Below, piece after piece: positions 1 through 22,745 of a stretch of DNA of 64,000 nt. Each line of letters starts with the position of its first letter. The first letter of the stretch is position 1. The position numbers were made by a program, and so were the translations under genes. The stretch is from Enchytraeus crypticus. Lineage: Eukaryota; Annelida; Clitellata; Enchytraeida; Enchytraeidae. Location of the stretch: NCBI GenBank assembly GCA_905160935.1, contig CAJHZI010000428.1, positions 255,001-319,000 of the forward strand, in the 5' to 3' direction. The notes beneath the pieces are model-generated. The model made no database searches. It was not told the origin of the DNA and worked only from the letters and a program-made list of their open reading frames with translations.

Positions 1-450
1 TATATCTAAAACATCGAAATAATCAAATATATCGTTAACTTACCAATAGGGACGAGCTTTGGCTGAGAGTTCACTGAACGATAAAGGCACAACTCTATGA
101 AGACTTGTAGAAAAGATATGGACGCAACGCCAAACATCTTCCCGGTATTAAACCGGAATAGAAAGATGGAGTCGGGTGGTGGACACGCGATAACTTTCCA
201 AATCCTTCAATGGAAATATATTATCCGGAGATACTAATCCTGACTCTCCACTTATTTACACATCCCACATTATCTGATTCCTGGTAGGCTATCCGGAGTA
301 GAATCCTGTGTGTTCTTCTAATATAAGAGAGAAATTATTACCCATTTGTCCTAACAACTGCAATATTCTACAGGATCCTTTTATCTAACTTTGTAAAACA
401 CTATCAGCATATTATACGATACATTCCATATTATGCAAGCATTGGAGGCT

Positions 451-560
451 GGATTTAGCGCAGTTGGTTAAGCTGAGCGATAATAAATGTAGTTAAGCTA
501 TGTCAAGACAGGTTTGTCTTGAATTGGTGACCACATTGGAAGACCGATTGTTGACAGTTT
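451..560 (+). mobile_element. Possible SINE-F, tRNA-like head
   Basis: GGATTTAGCGCAGTTGGTTA resembles a tRNA 5' end and box A; TTGGAAGACCGATTGTTGAC recurs at 28238-28272 after a related GCGCACTCAGTTGAGCTACG. Two diverged copies only. Confidence 0.45.
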
Positions 561-744
561 TCAAAGAAAAATCCCCTTGGTCCCCAGAGCAAAGGTTCAA
601 TGTACGCATTTCAACAGAATAGAACCAACCAGTCAGCCGAATTCCAACCAGCATGAGAATCTCAGCTACACTCGTTTCAGCATAAACGGTAATTAATAAG
701 CACGACACGTGTTAAAGTATAAGCAAACCAGTGAAAATTATGAT

Positions 745-850
745 TTATCGTCCGTTTCCTCATACGAGGATAATGTCAGGGACGTCACACATAAACATAT
801 GACGTTCCTGACATAATCATTGGATGAGGAAACGGACGTTAAACCTTTAT
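745..850. mobile_element. Fold-back pair of LINE-A tails
   Basis: A reverse tail (CGTCCGTTTCCTCATACGAG, TGTCAGGGACGTC) and a forward tail (GACGTTCCTGACATAATCAT, GGATGAGGAAACGGACGTTA) face each other around a 12-15 bp spacer, making an imperfect hairpin of about 45 bp per arm. Confidence 0.75.
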
Positions 851-878
851 TTTTATTACATGTATAAAAATTTTATAT

Positions 879-900
879 TTATGTAAAAAATAATATATAC

Positions 901-975
<75 letters not shown>

Positions 976-1144
976 TTATATATATACATGTATACAAGTA
1001 GGCCTATGCATATATATAATTTATATATATTAACATGTATATATATATAATATATATATATATAATATATACGTGTATATACACACACACATATGTATAT
1101 ATATACACATATATATATACAGGCCTATATATATATATAGAATT

Positions 1145-1192
<48 letters not shown>

Positions 1193-1311
1193 CAGAGAGA
1201 GTATAGCTGCGAGCACTTTGACTACTTGACGACGAGTGCGGAGCTCTTGCTTCAACAGATGAGATGAGCGCAGAACTGTTAGAGAGAGAGAGAGAGGGAG
1301 AGAGAGAGAGT

Positions 1312-1349
<38 letters not shown>

Positions 1350-1425
1350 CAAAGAGAGAGAGAGAAAGTGAGAGCGACAGAGAGAGCTAGTGAGACGAAG
1401 AGAGAGAGAGAGAAAGGGAGAAAAA
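879..1425. repeat. (TA)n and (GA)n microsatellites
   Basis: (TA)n at 895-975, 1020-1070 and 1125-1190, then (GA)n at 1281-1425. More of the same kind at 1815-1877 (TA) and 1980-2130 (GA/GAA). Confidence 0.95.
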
Positions 1426-1444
1426 TATAGAAATGGAGATATAT

Positions 1445-1806
1445 AGATATCTTCAGTGCACTGCCAAGTGGCAGGTTCAAGGTACATATTCATACTCAAA
1501 GTCTGTTTTCTCGCTCCATAAGAGAACTCCTTAGATCAACAAGTTAATCCCTTCACAAAGTCTGTGCCTTATGACCTTATGTAACCTATAGCTTGGGAAA
1601 ATATGGCTTCTGAGGTGATTACCCTTTGCCTTCTTCAGTTTGGTGGATTAATTAACATTTAATCCTGGGGGAAAATATTTCATGGTGAGGTGGGTCCCCT
1701 CTTGCCATCCTCAGCTCCTGCCTTTAGTCGCCTCTTACGTACACGCGGCTGATTGTTTGCGGTTGCCCAATTCTGCAGTGGTCCAACCACACCCGAGCAC
1801 AACACG
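1445..1806 (+). repeat. Dispersed repeat family B, longest copy
   Basis: TTCAGTGCACTGCCAAGTGG, CTCCTTAGATCAACAAGTTA, AGTATGGCTTCTGAGGTG-like, ATCCTGGGGGAAAATATTTC and TGCAGTGGTCCAACCACACC, ending CGAGCACAACACGGGGA. The 3' ending resembles that of family C. No coding potential seen; it may be a LINE or SINE tail. Confidence 0.75.
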
Positions 1807-1827
1807 GGGAATATATACATGTATGTG

Positions 1828-1878
<51 letters not shown>

Positions 1879-2824
1879 AGATTGAGATTGTCTGAAAGAA
1901 ATTTAAAAAGAGTAAGAGACATAGAAAATGAGAGACAGAGTGATGGAAACAGATCTACAGAGATGGATAGATAGATAAAGAGTGAAAGAGAGAGAGAGAC
2001 AGAGAGATAGAGAGAGAGAAACAGAGATAGAGAGAGAGAGAGAGAGAAGAAGAAGAAGAAGAAGAAGAAGAAGAAGAAAGAGCTAAATGGTGGCAGGGAA
2101 AAAGCTAGAGAGAGAGAGACAGACAGACAGAGACAGAGACTGAGGATGATTGCAAATATATAGACATTTAAAATGTGTCTAAGTGGTGAGAGAAAAGAAA
2201 AAGGACTGAGAAGCAAAAAAAAACAAAAACCGTCTCAAAAACATTTCCTGAAAACAGAGCAGAGAATCTATCGAGCATTGAAGTCCGTTAGCCTCAAACC
2301 ACTCGAGACGTTCTGGCCTCAGTCATTGTGTATTATCCTCATCTCCTACTCTCCACATCCACCCGTTACCCGTTTACAACCATTGCAAACATTGAATTAA
2401 TCGAGGTTGTCCTCTTCTATATTTTCTGACGTAAATTATTCAACAATTTTAGTACTTTTAGGCTTCAATAAAAACATTATCTGAAAGAAATAATTTTTTT
2501 AGGAAAATCTGCAGTACACTACAATTTATCTCAAAATTATTAACATATGTACTCAGTTTACCCTATCAAATGATATCTCAAAGTCTATGAAGCATATAAA
2601 AGCCTCATATAAAAACATATAAAAGCTACAATCACATTTGACTCGCACTTCTAATACGCTATAGTTGCTCTTGTATTGAATATTTCTGTCTATAGAAGCT
2701 ATTTTTAGACTAATATCATCGCGTTAATTCCTCAATGATGAGATAATGTTACACTGTCAAACTCTCACGTCTCCGCATGTGTACTGTAATGTATGTATAT
2801 GACGTTCTCATTACCAATATTACA

Positions 2825-2922
2825 TTGTAATCACTCTCTCGCCTCTAACTCACTCTCTCACTCTCTCACTTTCTCACTCTCTCTCCCTCTCTCTCTCTCC
2901 CTCTCACTCACTCACTCACTCA

Positions 2923-2953
<31 letters not shown>

Positions 2954-3240
2954 TCACTCTGTCACTTTCTCACTCTCTCTCTCCCCTCTCTCTCTCCCTC
3001 TCACTCACTCACTCACTAACTCACTTTCTCTCTCTCTCACTCTCTCTCTCTCACTCTCTCTCTCTTTCTTTCACTCTCTCTCTCACTTCTCACTCTTTCT
3101 CTCTCTCTCTCTCTCTCTCTCTTTCGCTCTCTCTCTCTCTCTCTCTCATTCTCTCTCACTCTCTCACTCACTTTCTCACTCACTCACTCCCTAACTCACT
3201 CACTCACTCCCTAACTCACTCACTCACTCTCTCTATTTGA
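2825..3240. repeat. (CT)n / (CACT)n microsatellite
   Basis: Pyrimidine-only tract of about 400 bp, CT interrupted by CACT and CCCT. Confidence 0.95.
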
Positions 3241-3325
3241 GCAATCTATTTCTAGCATACAGTGGTCTAGCCGCTTCCGTAGAGAATTTGATAACCGAGG
3301 TATAATCTAACCTACTTTAAACTTC

Positions 3326-3327
<2 letters not shown>

Positions 3328-3367
<40 letters not shown>

Positions 3368-3560
3368 GGTTTAACGTCCGTTTCCTCATCCAAGGATGAT
3401 GTCAGGGACGTCCCCACAGCACACATCACTACAGATCGATTCACCCAGATCTGCTAAAGAAATGTGCTGAGAAGAAGTAAGGTCCTAAAATGGAAGCCGA
3501 TCAGGTGATCAAAAAATTGGCAGGATAGATAGCGTAAGTCTCTGTTGGGAAAACGATATA
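3328..3560 (-). mobile_element. LINE-A 3' end
   Basis: Reverse copy of the LINE-A 3'UTR: (TAA)n tail, AAAGGTTTAACGTCCGTTTC, AGGATGATGTCAGGGACGTC, then the block with GATCGATTCACCCAGA and GAAATGTGCTGAG, collinear with 58274-58455. Confidence 0.85.
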
Positions 3561-3973
3561 GTATTAAAGTTACTATTTTACATGTTTATAGAGATAATAA
3601 AATATGATATTGCATTGAATAGTACGGGAATATACTGTATTATTTTGACCTGTATTAAATCCTTTGCTTTACAGTTATATTTCACTAATAGTTGTCAGAA
3701 ACAAATGGCATTTCAGCTGCTTTAAGCAAGACATCTCGAGGCTCAGACTAGTTGTCCACTGAGAGAAAACCGAGAAGTAGCAGAACAAAAAGCTGCTAGT
3801 AGATTCAATGGATGCAATGTCTGCAGCTTACAATGGGAAAATCAGGAAAAGAAAAGCAAAAACACTGAGAGGAAATAAAGAGTATGGAATATAGCTAAAT
3901 GGTAGAATATGGCACGAGATGGAATCTCATGCGAAGCAGAATGGCTTTAGTTGTAAAATGTTAGTTTATACTA

Positions 3974-4098
3974 CTGGCTGGAGCCAATGGCGACGTTGGT
4001 AAGATACTCGACCGCGGATCAGTATGTACGGGGTTCAAATCCTGGGCTCGCCCGTCACTGACATCGCTTTCAAGTGAGAAAACTGACTTTGGCCTTAC
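3974..4098 (+). mobile_element. tRNA-derived SINE-A
   Basis: GGCTGGAGCCAATGGCGACG (box A-like TGGCGACGTTGG), TTCAAATCCTGGGCTCGCCC including box B GTTCAAATCC, then GTCACTGACATCGCTTTC and a GAGAAAACTGAC end. At least seven further copies lie in the window. Confidence 0.82.
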
Positions 4099-5204
4099 CT
4101 TTTTTAGCTTTAGATTTTTACATGAAACGAGTAATATTAATATTTAGCAGTTTTAATTGGGACAAATGTCAGGGGGTATTGCACCCCACTCTTCAGGTGG
4201 GCTAGCAGAACCTGGAAGTAACTGTGACATGATTAGTTCACTTGTGCTCATTTCCTCTTCCTCACGTCGCCTCTGCTTCACCTGACAATCTCATATCATT
4301 AGCACCAGCCTATCCTCTCATTTCTCTCTTTCTACGGACACCCCCCCCCCCCCCAGTGTTCATACGCTACGCATCTTACAGGAAGCTCTTTGCGTCAGTT
4401 TTGTCTCTCGATGCGGGTAATTGGAGATGGGAGGACAGAGACAGGTTATCTAAAAGATGAAGCGTTTCAGAATTGTCGTTTCTATTTACCCCTTTTGATG
4501 TTTTCAGTGATTGATGTGATAGATGAATGAATGAATGAATTAATTAATTAATTAAGTAAGTAAGTAAGTAAGTAATGTCTTACCGCGCAAGATCATTGAC
4601 GTTTTAGACAGCAAAAATGTACACATATCAGCAGTTTGTCCGTACAGTCAAGAATGGCAGCTCATTTACTAAGTACCAATCAAATTAATTCCATAGCAAT
4701 GATTGTGATTATTAAACCATATTCTTTATTTGCAATCAATTAACAATCAATAAGAAAATAAATCAATAGTACACGATATAATTAATACCAATATTAGCTA
4801 ATCACTCCAATTATTAAATCAGCATTCGTCAATGACAGTTCGTATTGCTTCATTGTACCTCTTGGTTGAGCCTGGAACAATGAAAGCATGGACATGCGTG
4901 GATTAACATGGAAGTAGCCTGACGAAATTGAGGCAGAGTTGAAGCAATCAACCCACAGGTTACATCTGTCATAAATCTATGCTCGAAGTGTTGGTTCAAC
5001 GGGCTTCCCGCAACAATAAAATACAAATCATTGACGCCAGAAGTTCTGCTGCAGAAGCGACATTTAAAACTGGACATGAAATGAAATCTATTACTATATA
5101 CATGTATAGTAATTATTTTTACTATATATGACTATATTTCAATATGTGATGTCTCTTTTCTACAGGTTGTTACGTAACTGGTAGAAGACTTGCATTATAT
5201 GTAA

Positions 5205-5525
5205 TATGTCTTATTCGAATCTTAGCCTGATATTGTCTGGTTCTCAAAGTTTCCGTGTTGTGTCCGGGATGTTTGAAGAATGGAGCAAACGGTGACTTCA
5301 CGAGCGCACGTGTCGTAGAAGGCGACTGAAGCACTAAGATACAAACCAACTTCAGAAAGGGCATTCGGTTGGCGAGCGTCTAGGCTACAGAAATGACTTT
5401 TAAAAATTAAAAAAGCGAATGGAAGATACAGTAGGGGATTGGCTGATGATATGGTGTGGGATACAGAGGAGTGGAGACGGTCTATTCTTATCCCGACCCT
5501 GGTTAAACTGGGAAGATGATGATTA
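5205..5525 (-). repeat. Family C copy, reverse
   Basis: TGTCCGGGATGTTTG, ACGTGTCGTAGAAGGCGACT, GAAAGGGCATTCGGTTGGCG, CCCGACCCTGGTTAAACTGG; mirrors 37625-37855. Confidence 0.72.
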
Positions 5526-6292
5526 TGTATGATACTGAAAGTATATAACCCGTAGCACTAAACACTGACGTTAAACATCAATTTAGTCCTATCTTACTAG
5601 CTGCATGTGTATCGTTACCACTGAGTCACCGATAGTTAAGCTGTCCAATGTGTCTACATCTTCATCTGTATTGCACTATCTAATCCCACGACACTTTCAA
5701 TGGAAGCCCGCCAACAAGGTTTTTCTGGACTTCAAACCAAAAATCGATCGACCCCCCCCCCCCTCCCAATCACCTATCTCTCTGAGATCATACCCTTCCC
5801 TTACCCACAAATCTTACAGTACAGCTCTGGGAGAAATCTTTTACTAACAAGAAAATAAGAACTTATGTTTTTATGAACTTATGATCGACTATTTCATAAA
5901 ATAACTTTACATGTATAATTTAACTTTAATTAATTAAAATTAAATTAAATAAATCTTCTTTATTAATTACATTTGAAATTAGCCAATTCGATTAGTTAAT
6001 TAATTAAAATTAAAGTTAATTAATATTAGCAATTAATTTCTTTTAAAATTATTACTGAATTGCTAGTTACAATTAGTGACAAATAGACAAGAGAAAGAAG
6101 AACTATCGGCTTTTGCGAAGCTTCAACAAAGAAGTTTACAAATTCTGCTGGTCAAGAGCCACCCTTTGTTGGTCAAGTGCACTAAAATCAAGTCCAATCT
6201 TCTCACACTGCAGACTCTAAGCGACCAATGTATAGCGAAAGATTGTGACGGAGTTTGAAATCCTGTCGCGTAAACAAGCTAAGTTAAAGCTA

Positions 6293-6414
6293 AGGTTAAC
6301 GTCAGCCTCCTCACTCGAAAGCGATGTCAGTGACAGGCGAGTCCAGGATTTGAACCCCGAACACACTGATCCGCGGTCGAGTATCTTACCGACTTTGCCA
6401 CTGGCTCCAGCCAG
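6293..6414 (-). mobile_element. SINE-A copy
   Basis: Reverse copy: GTTAACGTCAGCCTCCTCAC, GGATTTGAACCCC (box B complement) and TGGCTCCAGCCA. Confidence 0.82.
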
Positions 6415-6473
6415 TGATCGTCCAAGGCATGGATTCAGTCAAAGACTTCTCAACGATGTTCCACCAACATCAT

Positions 6474-6595
6474 TGGTTGGAGCCAGTGGCGATGTCGGTA
6501 AGATATTCGACCCCGGATCAGTTTGTGCGGGTTCAAATTTTGGTCTCCAACGTCACTGACATCGCTTTCGAGTGGGGAAACTGAGGTTAACATTT
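6474..6595 (+). mobile_element. SINE-A copy
   Basis: Forward copy: GGTTGGAGCCAGTGGCGATG, GGTTCAAATTTTGG and CACTGACATCGCTTTCGAGT. It sits 60 bp from the reverse copy at 6293, so the two can fold back. Confidence 0.82.
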
Positions 6596-6734
6596 CCCCG
6601 ATGTTCATTCGTTTTGTTCCTTCTATGCCTCATAAATGCCCACTAATTTGTTTCCAGAAGTTTGTTTATGATTGATTATTCTGCAGTGCTTTAAAGAACA
6701 CCACGACAATAGAAAGTCTTCATTTTCAGCATCT

Positions 6735-6762
6735 TCTTCTTCTTCATCGTCGTCATGATGAT

Positions 6763-6799
<37 letters not shown>

Positions 6800-6854
6800 G
6801 TCATCGTCATCATCATCATTGTCATCGTCATCGTCGTCATCGTCGTCGTCGTCG

Positions 6855-6892
<38 letters not shown>

Positions 6893-6900
6893 GGTCATCA
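6735..6900. repeat. (ATC)n / (GTC)n trinucleotide tract
   Basis: Encodes poly-Asp or poly-Ile in different frames; treated as a microsatellite. Confidence 0.93.
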
Positions 6901-7104
6901 TCACTACCATGAGGCTGAAAGCAGCAGGTGTCTGAGGGGAGTAGCCTGTATCAGACGGCAGGTCCCAGGGTGTCAGCCAGTAGGGTGCATTGGTAGGTGC
7001 TCTCTAATGTTATTTATACAGCGCGCTCTGGTGGTCGCGTCCTCTACTGAGCATTCTATTAGAGGCTGGATCTAATTCAATTTAACTGCATCACCAGCTG
7101 ATCT

Positions 7105-7193
7105 CTCTACAAACACACGTCTCTCTCTTTCTCTCTCTCTCTAACTCTCTCTCTCTCTCTCTCTTTAACTGTCTCACATACACACACTCTCTT

Positions 7194-7233
<40 letters not shown>

Positions 7234-7286
7234 CCTCACTATCTCTCTCTCTCTCTCTCTCTCTCACTGTTTCACATACACACACA

Positions 7287-7318
<32 letters not shown>

Positions 7319-7415
7319 TTCTTCCTCACTGTCTCACTCTCTCTCTCTCTCTTTCTCTCTCTTCCTCACTGTCACACACACATATACTCTCTCTCACTCT
7401 CTTTCACACTCATGT
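7105..7415. repeat. (CT)n with repeated CACATACACACA units
   Basis: CT tract punctuated by three or four copies of TGTTTCACATACACACAC-like sequence, spaced at about 100 bp. Confidence 0.9.
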
Positions 7416-7503
7416 GTAAGAAGTAAATGGACGAGTGCTTGGAAGATATGTTCTAACAACATTTAATATTAATAATACTTAATAGGGCCTACTAATCACA
7501 CTT

Positions 7504-7612
7504 CGTCACTGGCTGTATGCTACTCGACTGCTGATCAGTAGGTGCCTCAAATCCTAGGCTCGTCCGTCACTAAAATCGCTTTCGGGTGAGGAAAGTGACG
7601 TTAACTTTAGCT
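7504..7612 (+). mobile_element. SINE-A copy, diverged
   Basis: TACTCGACTGCTGATCAGTA, CAAATCCTAGGCTCGTCCGT and GAGGAAAGTGACGTTAAC; box A region damaged. Confidence 0.7.
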
Positions 7613-8154
7613 TTACCAACTTTTTAATGCAGGCCTGCCAACCTTTTACTGATGATGCTACAATCCAGAAAATGGGTTTGTTAAACCCTGACCTCAAAGC
7701 TAAACTAATTTAAGATATAAAATCTAGGTCTGGTTATGACTTTACATAAGATACTATTAGATATTAATTTTTATTAATTAGATATTAATTAGACACTATT
7801 AGGTATAAAAGATACTATTATGCTCATTTCACAAATTTCCTCTCTCTGACTGAATTAGTCTGGTGCCGAGAAGTAAAGTCTCTCTGCAGTATCGACTGAA
7901 CATAAATAAATGAAATGGTGGGGCAGTGTAACAGCTCGGATCACTGGCTCGCTCTAGTGCAGAACTATAAACAACGATTGATGACTGATTCAGGCCCATA
8001 GTGCCTATATACTTTGGAGTGATTATCTGGATTTTGGAATTTGCACCGTTTTTGGACCTTCTTTTTGCTCGCTGGCTTGATATTGTCTCAATAGTGCTCG
8101 ATGTTGCCATTGATGGCTGTAGCACTCTAATTGTTGTTGTTGTTATTATCAGTG

Positions 8155-8535
8155 AGATAGTCCAATAGCGCCTATATACTCCCCTATCAGTGAGATAGTC
8201 CAATAGCGCCTATATACTCCCCTATCAGTGAGGTAGTCCAATAGTGCCTATATACTCCCCTATCAGTGAGATAGTCCAATAGCGCCTATATACTCCCCTA
8301 TCAGTGAGGTAGTCCAATAGTGCCTATATACTCCCCTATCAGTGAGATAGTCCAATAGCGCCTACATACTCCCCTATCAGTGAGATAGTCCAATAGTGCC
8401 TATATACTCCCCTGTCAGTGAGGTAGTCCAATAGTGCCTATATACTCCCCTATCAGTGAGATAGTCCAATAGTTCCTATACTCCCCTATCAGTGAGATAG
8501 CCCAATAGTGCCTATATACTCTCCTACAGTGATAT
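8155..8535. repeat. 38-bp minisatellite
   Basis: About ten units of CAGTGAGATAGTCCAATAGC plus GCCTATATACTCCCCTAT. The unit overlaps the edge of repeat family E just upstream (7960-8150; GCACCGTTTTTGGACCTTCT), which recurs reversed at 13140-13290, 19245-19345 and 45385-45480. Confidence 0.88.
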
Positions 8536-8867
8536 AATCAAATAGTGCCTATAGTCCACAAGTGAGCAAAATCCATTACTGACTGATGACTAATTTAGTT
8601 TAGTTCTAAACGGGGTAGTTAAGTGCGACCAGCAAATGAAATTATGTTGAGAGTCTGAGGAACAATTACAATTGGTAACGCTGTTAGTTTAGCAATGGTG
8701 CCATCACTGATTCGATCATCTGATAATTTGAGAATAGCTATTATTTGCTAGTACCAAACATAGCAACAGTTAGAGTGCTACTGTCGTCCATGAGTACCTA
8801 TTCTCTCGATTCATATAATTACGTTTGAAAGGTTAAAGCTGATGTTTAATTCCTCTCATAATGATCT

Positions 8868-8985
8868 CTTCTCTCTTAGTGCACTGCCTACAGGCAGGTC
8901 CATGGTATACAACGCCTCCACTCATCTTCAACTTTAGTCTTTCTCTTCATGTTCACATACGAGTGGATCTTTAAATTATTTATAA
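8868..8985 (-). mobile_element. LINE-B 3' end
   Basis: Reverse orientation of the conserved 3' end (TTAGTGCACTGCCTACAGGC, TCCATGGTATACAACGCCTC, ACGAGTGGATCTTTAAATTA), shared with 31990-32230, 39045-39215 and 54910-55065. Confidence 0.75.
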
Positions 8986-9089
8986 CATTTCTTTTGATAC
9001 ACCATTATTTTGAGGGGACTCTGCTCGAGGTGGGCCCCCTATGCCTTCTTCAGCTAAAAAGGTTGGTTTGGTCAGGCTATGACCGCTAT

Positions 9090-9480
9090 TTTAGCAATTT
9101 TAATTATTATTTTCAAGCTTATTTTTTATTTATAAGTTTAGAGTTTTATTTACTAAATACCATCATTGTTAATTTTTTCTTTGGGTTAGGCCATTATCTT
9201 TTTCTGATTCCAGCATATTACCTAAATATTTAGTAATTTTCCATTTGCACATATCAGTTGTATTTGGTATAATTACGTTCTCTATTCTATCTATGTTTAT
9301 TTTTAGATCTCTCTTTATTAATCTGTTTTCTACATGTTCTATTAGTCGGATTTTTTCCGAAAAATAATCCCTCCTATATCTTCAGCTTGCTGATCTATTG
9401 TTTCTATATTTATTTTTTCCAAAGATCTTTAAAATAAAGTGTTTTTCTTTATTCTATGATTTTCTCACTTGTTTTGTCCC
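9090..9480 (-). mobile_element. Old LINE-B reverse-transcriptase remnant
   Basis: On the minus strand the fragments IKRDLKINIDRIENVIIPN and KWKITKYLGNMLESEKDN align by eye with [20 protein letters not shown] and [13 protein letters not shown] of the copy at 53735. Stops and frameshifts follow. The adjacent 8868-8985 piece is the 3' end of the same family, also reversed. Confidence 0.7.
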
Positions 9481-10828
9481 AATATGATCCTGTATTTCTT
9501 TAGGTATAATATCTTTATTTGATTTTATTGCTATTTGCTAGATATAAAGCAATGTAGCAATCCCTGTAGTAATCAGCAATCATTAATGGTTGCTAATCAC
9601 TATGGGATTATAGCAGTTCTGGGCTTCTGGCAACTTCCAGAAAATTCAGACTAATTAATGAGGTTGTTGTTGTCAACAACAGAGTGTAGATGGTAACACT
9701 GGTGACAGCTGAGTCACTGCCCATGGAATGCTGTGTTTAGTATTGAGAAGTTTCTCGTATCTTCTTAAATATTCCAGTCAATTCTTCGATCAATTCGCCT
9801 AATTCATCTGTGCCTAATCCTATATTTACTTCCTGTCGTTAGGCGTCAGTCGTCACTAGTCAATCGATCCCATCAACTCGTAACTGAACGTTTAGCGAGA
9901 GATCGCACTAAAGTAACGGCATGGAAAGATTTTATTGTTAGATTAGCGGCCGCCTCACGTGTCCATAACGATACGGTTTATTTATTTGACGAATAGTTGC
10001 CGGAGATAGGGTATTTCTCTCAATCTTTAATTTTCTCTTGGTGTATAAATAAAAATGGCGTCATAGGATGGGTTTACTATAATTTATGTACATTTCATTT
10101 CTATTTTATTAATTTTACCGGCATTAAGTTTTAGTTGACATAATTTTATATTTTAACCGGAATTTTAGATTCATAATGAAAGTGAAATAGAAATGATGAC
10201 CTTAGATGGAATAATAAAGTAATATTGTATGAATTTATGCGAAATTTCGCCTAATCCTAGATAATTATCGATAAAATATAAGTTTATTGTTATTTGTTTA
10301 CGACATCACATGACATGCTCTCTGTTAGGGTTTGACCTCGGATTATCTATAACGGTTAGATAGACCCTCGGGCTATTCTGTGAAAAACGTGCTAAGCATG
10401 GTAGTACTGGGTAGTGATTAATTCTAGCTAAATTTTAAGAAAAAATGACAAAAGTTATTTAAATTTGATTGTTCAGATTGGTGGCCTTGTCCTTGAATTA
10501 GATCTACAGTTTCTGAACCATGGTCCACTGATCAGAAATTATAGATTTCTATTTGAAATAGAATGGTCTATTTAGTTTAGCATTTAATTTAAGACTGAAA
10601 GTATTAGATCTCTTGAGTCCATTTTCTCTCTACCCTAGTAGGTTTATTGCATCTTTTTTGCATACAATCAACAATAAAATTTTGAACCACTGGCGGTATC
10701 AAAACTTTAATGTGTACAACAATTTTCCTTTGAGTTTATTTTTACATTTTCCTAAACGATTGATATATTCTTTAAAATGTGTTTAATGTGACTTGAGATA
10801 TAGAAATATATTCTATTTTTAGATTCAT

Positions 10829-10848
10829 AGAACTTTCTAGAATTTTCT
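10829..10848 (+). promoter_or_regulatory. Heat-shock element of the HSP110 gene
   Basis: Four contiguous alternating pentamers, aGAAc tTTCt aGAAt tTTCt, form a perfect four-unit HSF binding site. A TATA box lies 8 bp downstream, and the start codon 171 bp downstream of the element. The arrangement predicts heat-inducible transcription of the chaperone gene. Confidence 0.85.
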
Positions 10849-10855
10849 CTAGAGC

Positions 10856-10862
10856 TATATAA
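10856..10862 (+). promoter_or_regulatory. TATA box of the HSP110 gene
   Basis: TATATAA directly after the heat-shock element. Transcription would start near 10885-10895, giving a 5'UTR of about 130 nt before the ATG at 11020, with no intron needed. Confidence 0.7.
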
Positions 10863-10986
10863 GCAGACACTCTTATAAGAGCATCAGTATTTCTACAAAC
10901 TCTTCGAGACAGTATCGATTGTTGGCTTATTGTGTAAGATAAGCTGTAGGTTCATTTTACTGCTGTGCATGCAGTAGTTATTCTAA

Positions 10987-22279
<11,293 letters not shown>

Positions 22280-22407
22280 CGGAATTGTCTATATGAAAAG
22301 AGTGCTTGTCTGTGTGTGTGTCTGTACATAATGGCTGTTTGTATGTTTGTGTGCTTGTATGTGCTGTTGTTCTGCACGGAGCCTTCGTGCACTGGCACTG
22401 GACACAC

Positions 22408-22745
22408 AATGCTCTGCTCTCTCTGTGCTCTGATTGTTTGTTTTGTTGCTTTGCTTTCTCTGTGCTCTGATTGGTTGTTTTGTTGCTCTGCTCTCTCTGT
22501 GCTCTGATTGGTTGTTCTGCACGGAGCCTTCGTGCACTGGACTCACAGTGCTACTGGGCGGAGCGTATGCTCTCTGTGCTCTGATTGGTTGTTTTTTTGC
22601 TCTCTCTACTCTGTGCTCTGATTGGTTGTTTTTTTGCTCTCTCTACTCTGTGCTCTAATTGTTTGTTTTTTTTGCTCTCTCTACTCTGTGCTCTAATTGT
22701 TTGTTTTTTTGCTCTCTCTACTCTGTGCTCTGATTGGTTGTTTTG
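22408..22745. repeat. Repeat in HSP110 3'UTR
   Basis: About eight irregular units of CTCTGTGCTCTGATTGGTTG plus T-rich filler and CTCTCTCTA. It lies 130 nt after the stop, so it is probably transcribed. Confidence 0.85.

Larger units (their letters stand above)
1..10820. other. Intergenic, repeats only
   Basis: No host exon recognised on either strand. Contents are the microsatellites, SINE-A copies, LINE-A and LINE-B pieces and families B, C and E listed separately. Unlisted stretches (2160-2780, 3560-3970, 4100-5200, 5530-6290, 9600-10820) show no coding pattern; 5900-6070 is very AT-rich with TTAATTAA runs. Confidence 0.6.

Noticed and set aside
2793-3194. Ser/Leu-rich open frame of 133 codons
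   Set aside because: Entirely a CT microsatellite.
4850-5077. 75-codon open frame on the minus strand
   Set aside because: Has CxxC-like residues but no splice signals, family match or codon pattern that I can support.
6623-6910. Poly-aspartate or poly-isoleucine protein
   Set aside because: Open frames produced by an (ATC)n tract on both strands; no flanking coding sequence or splice context.
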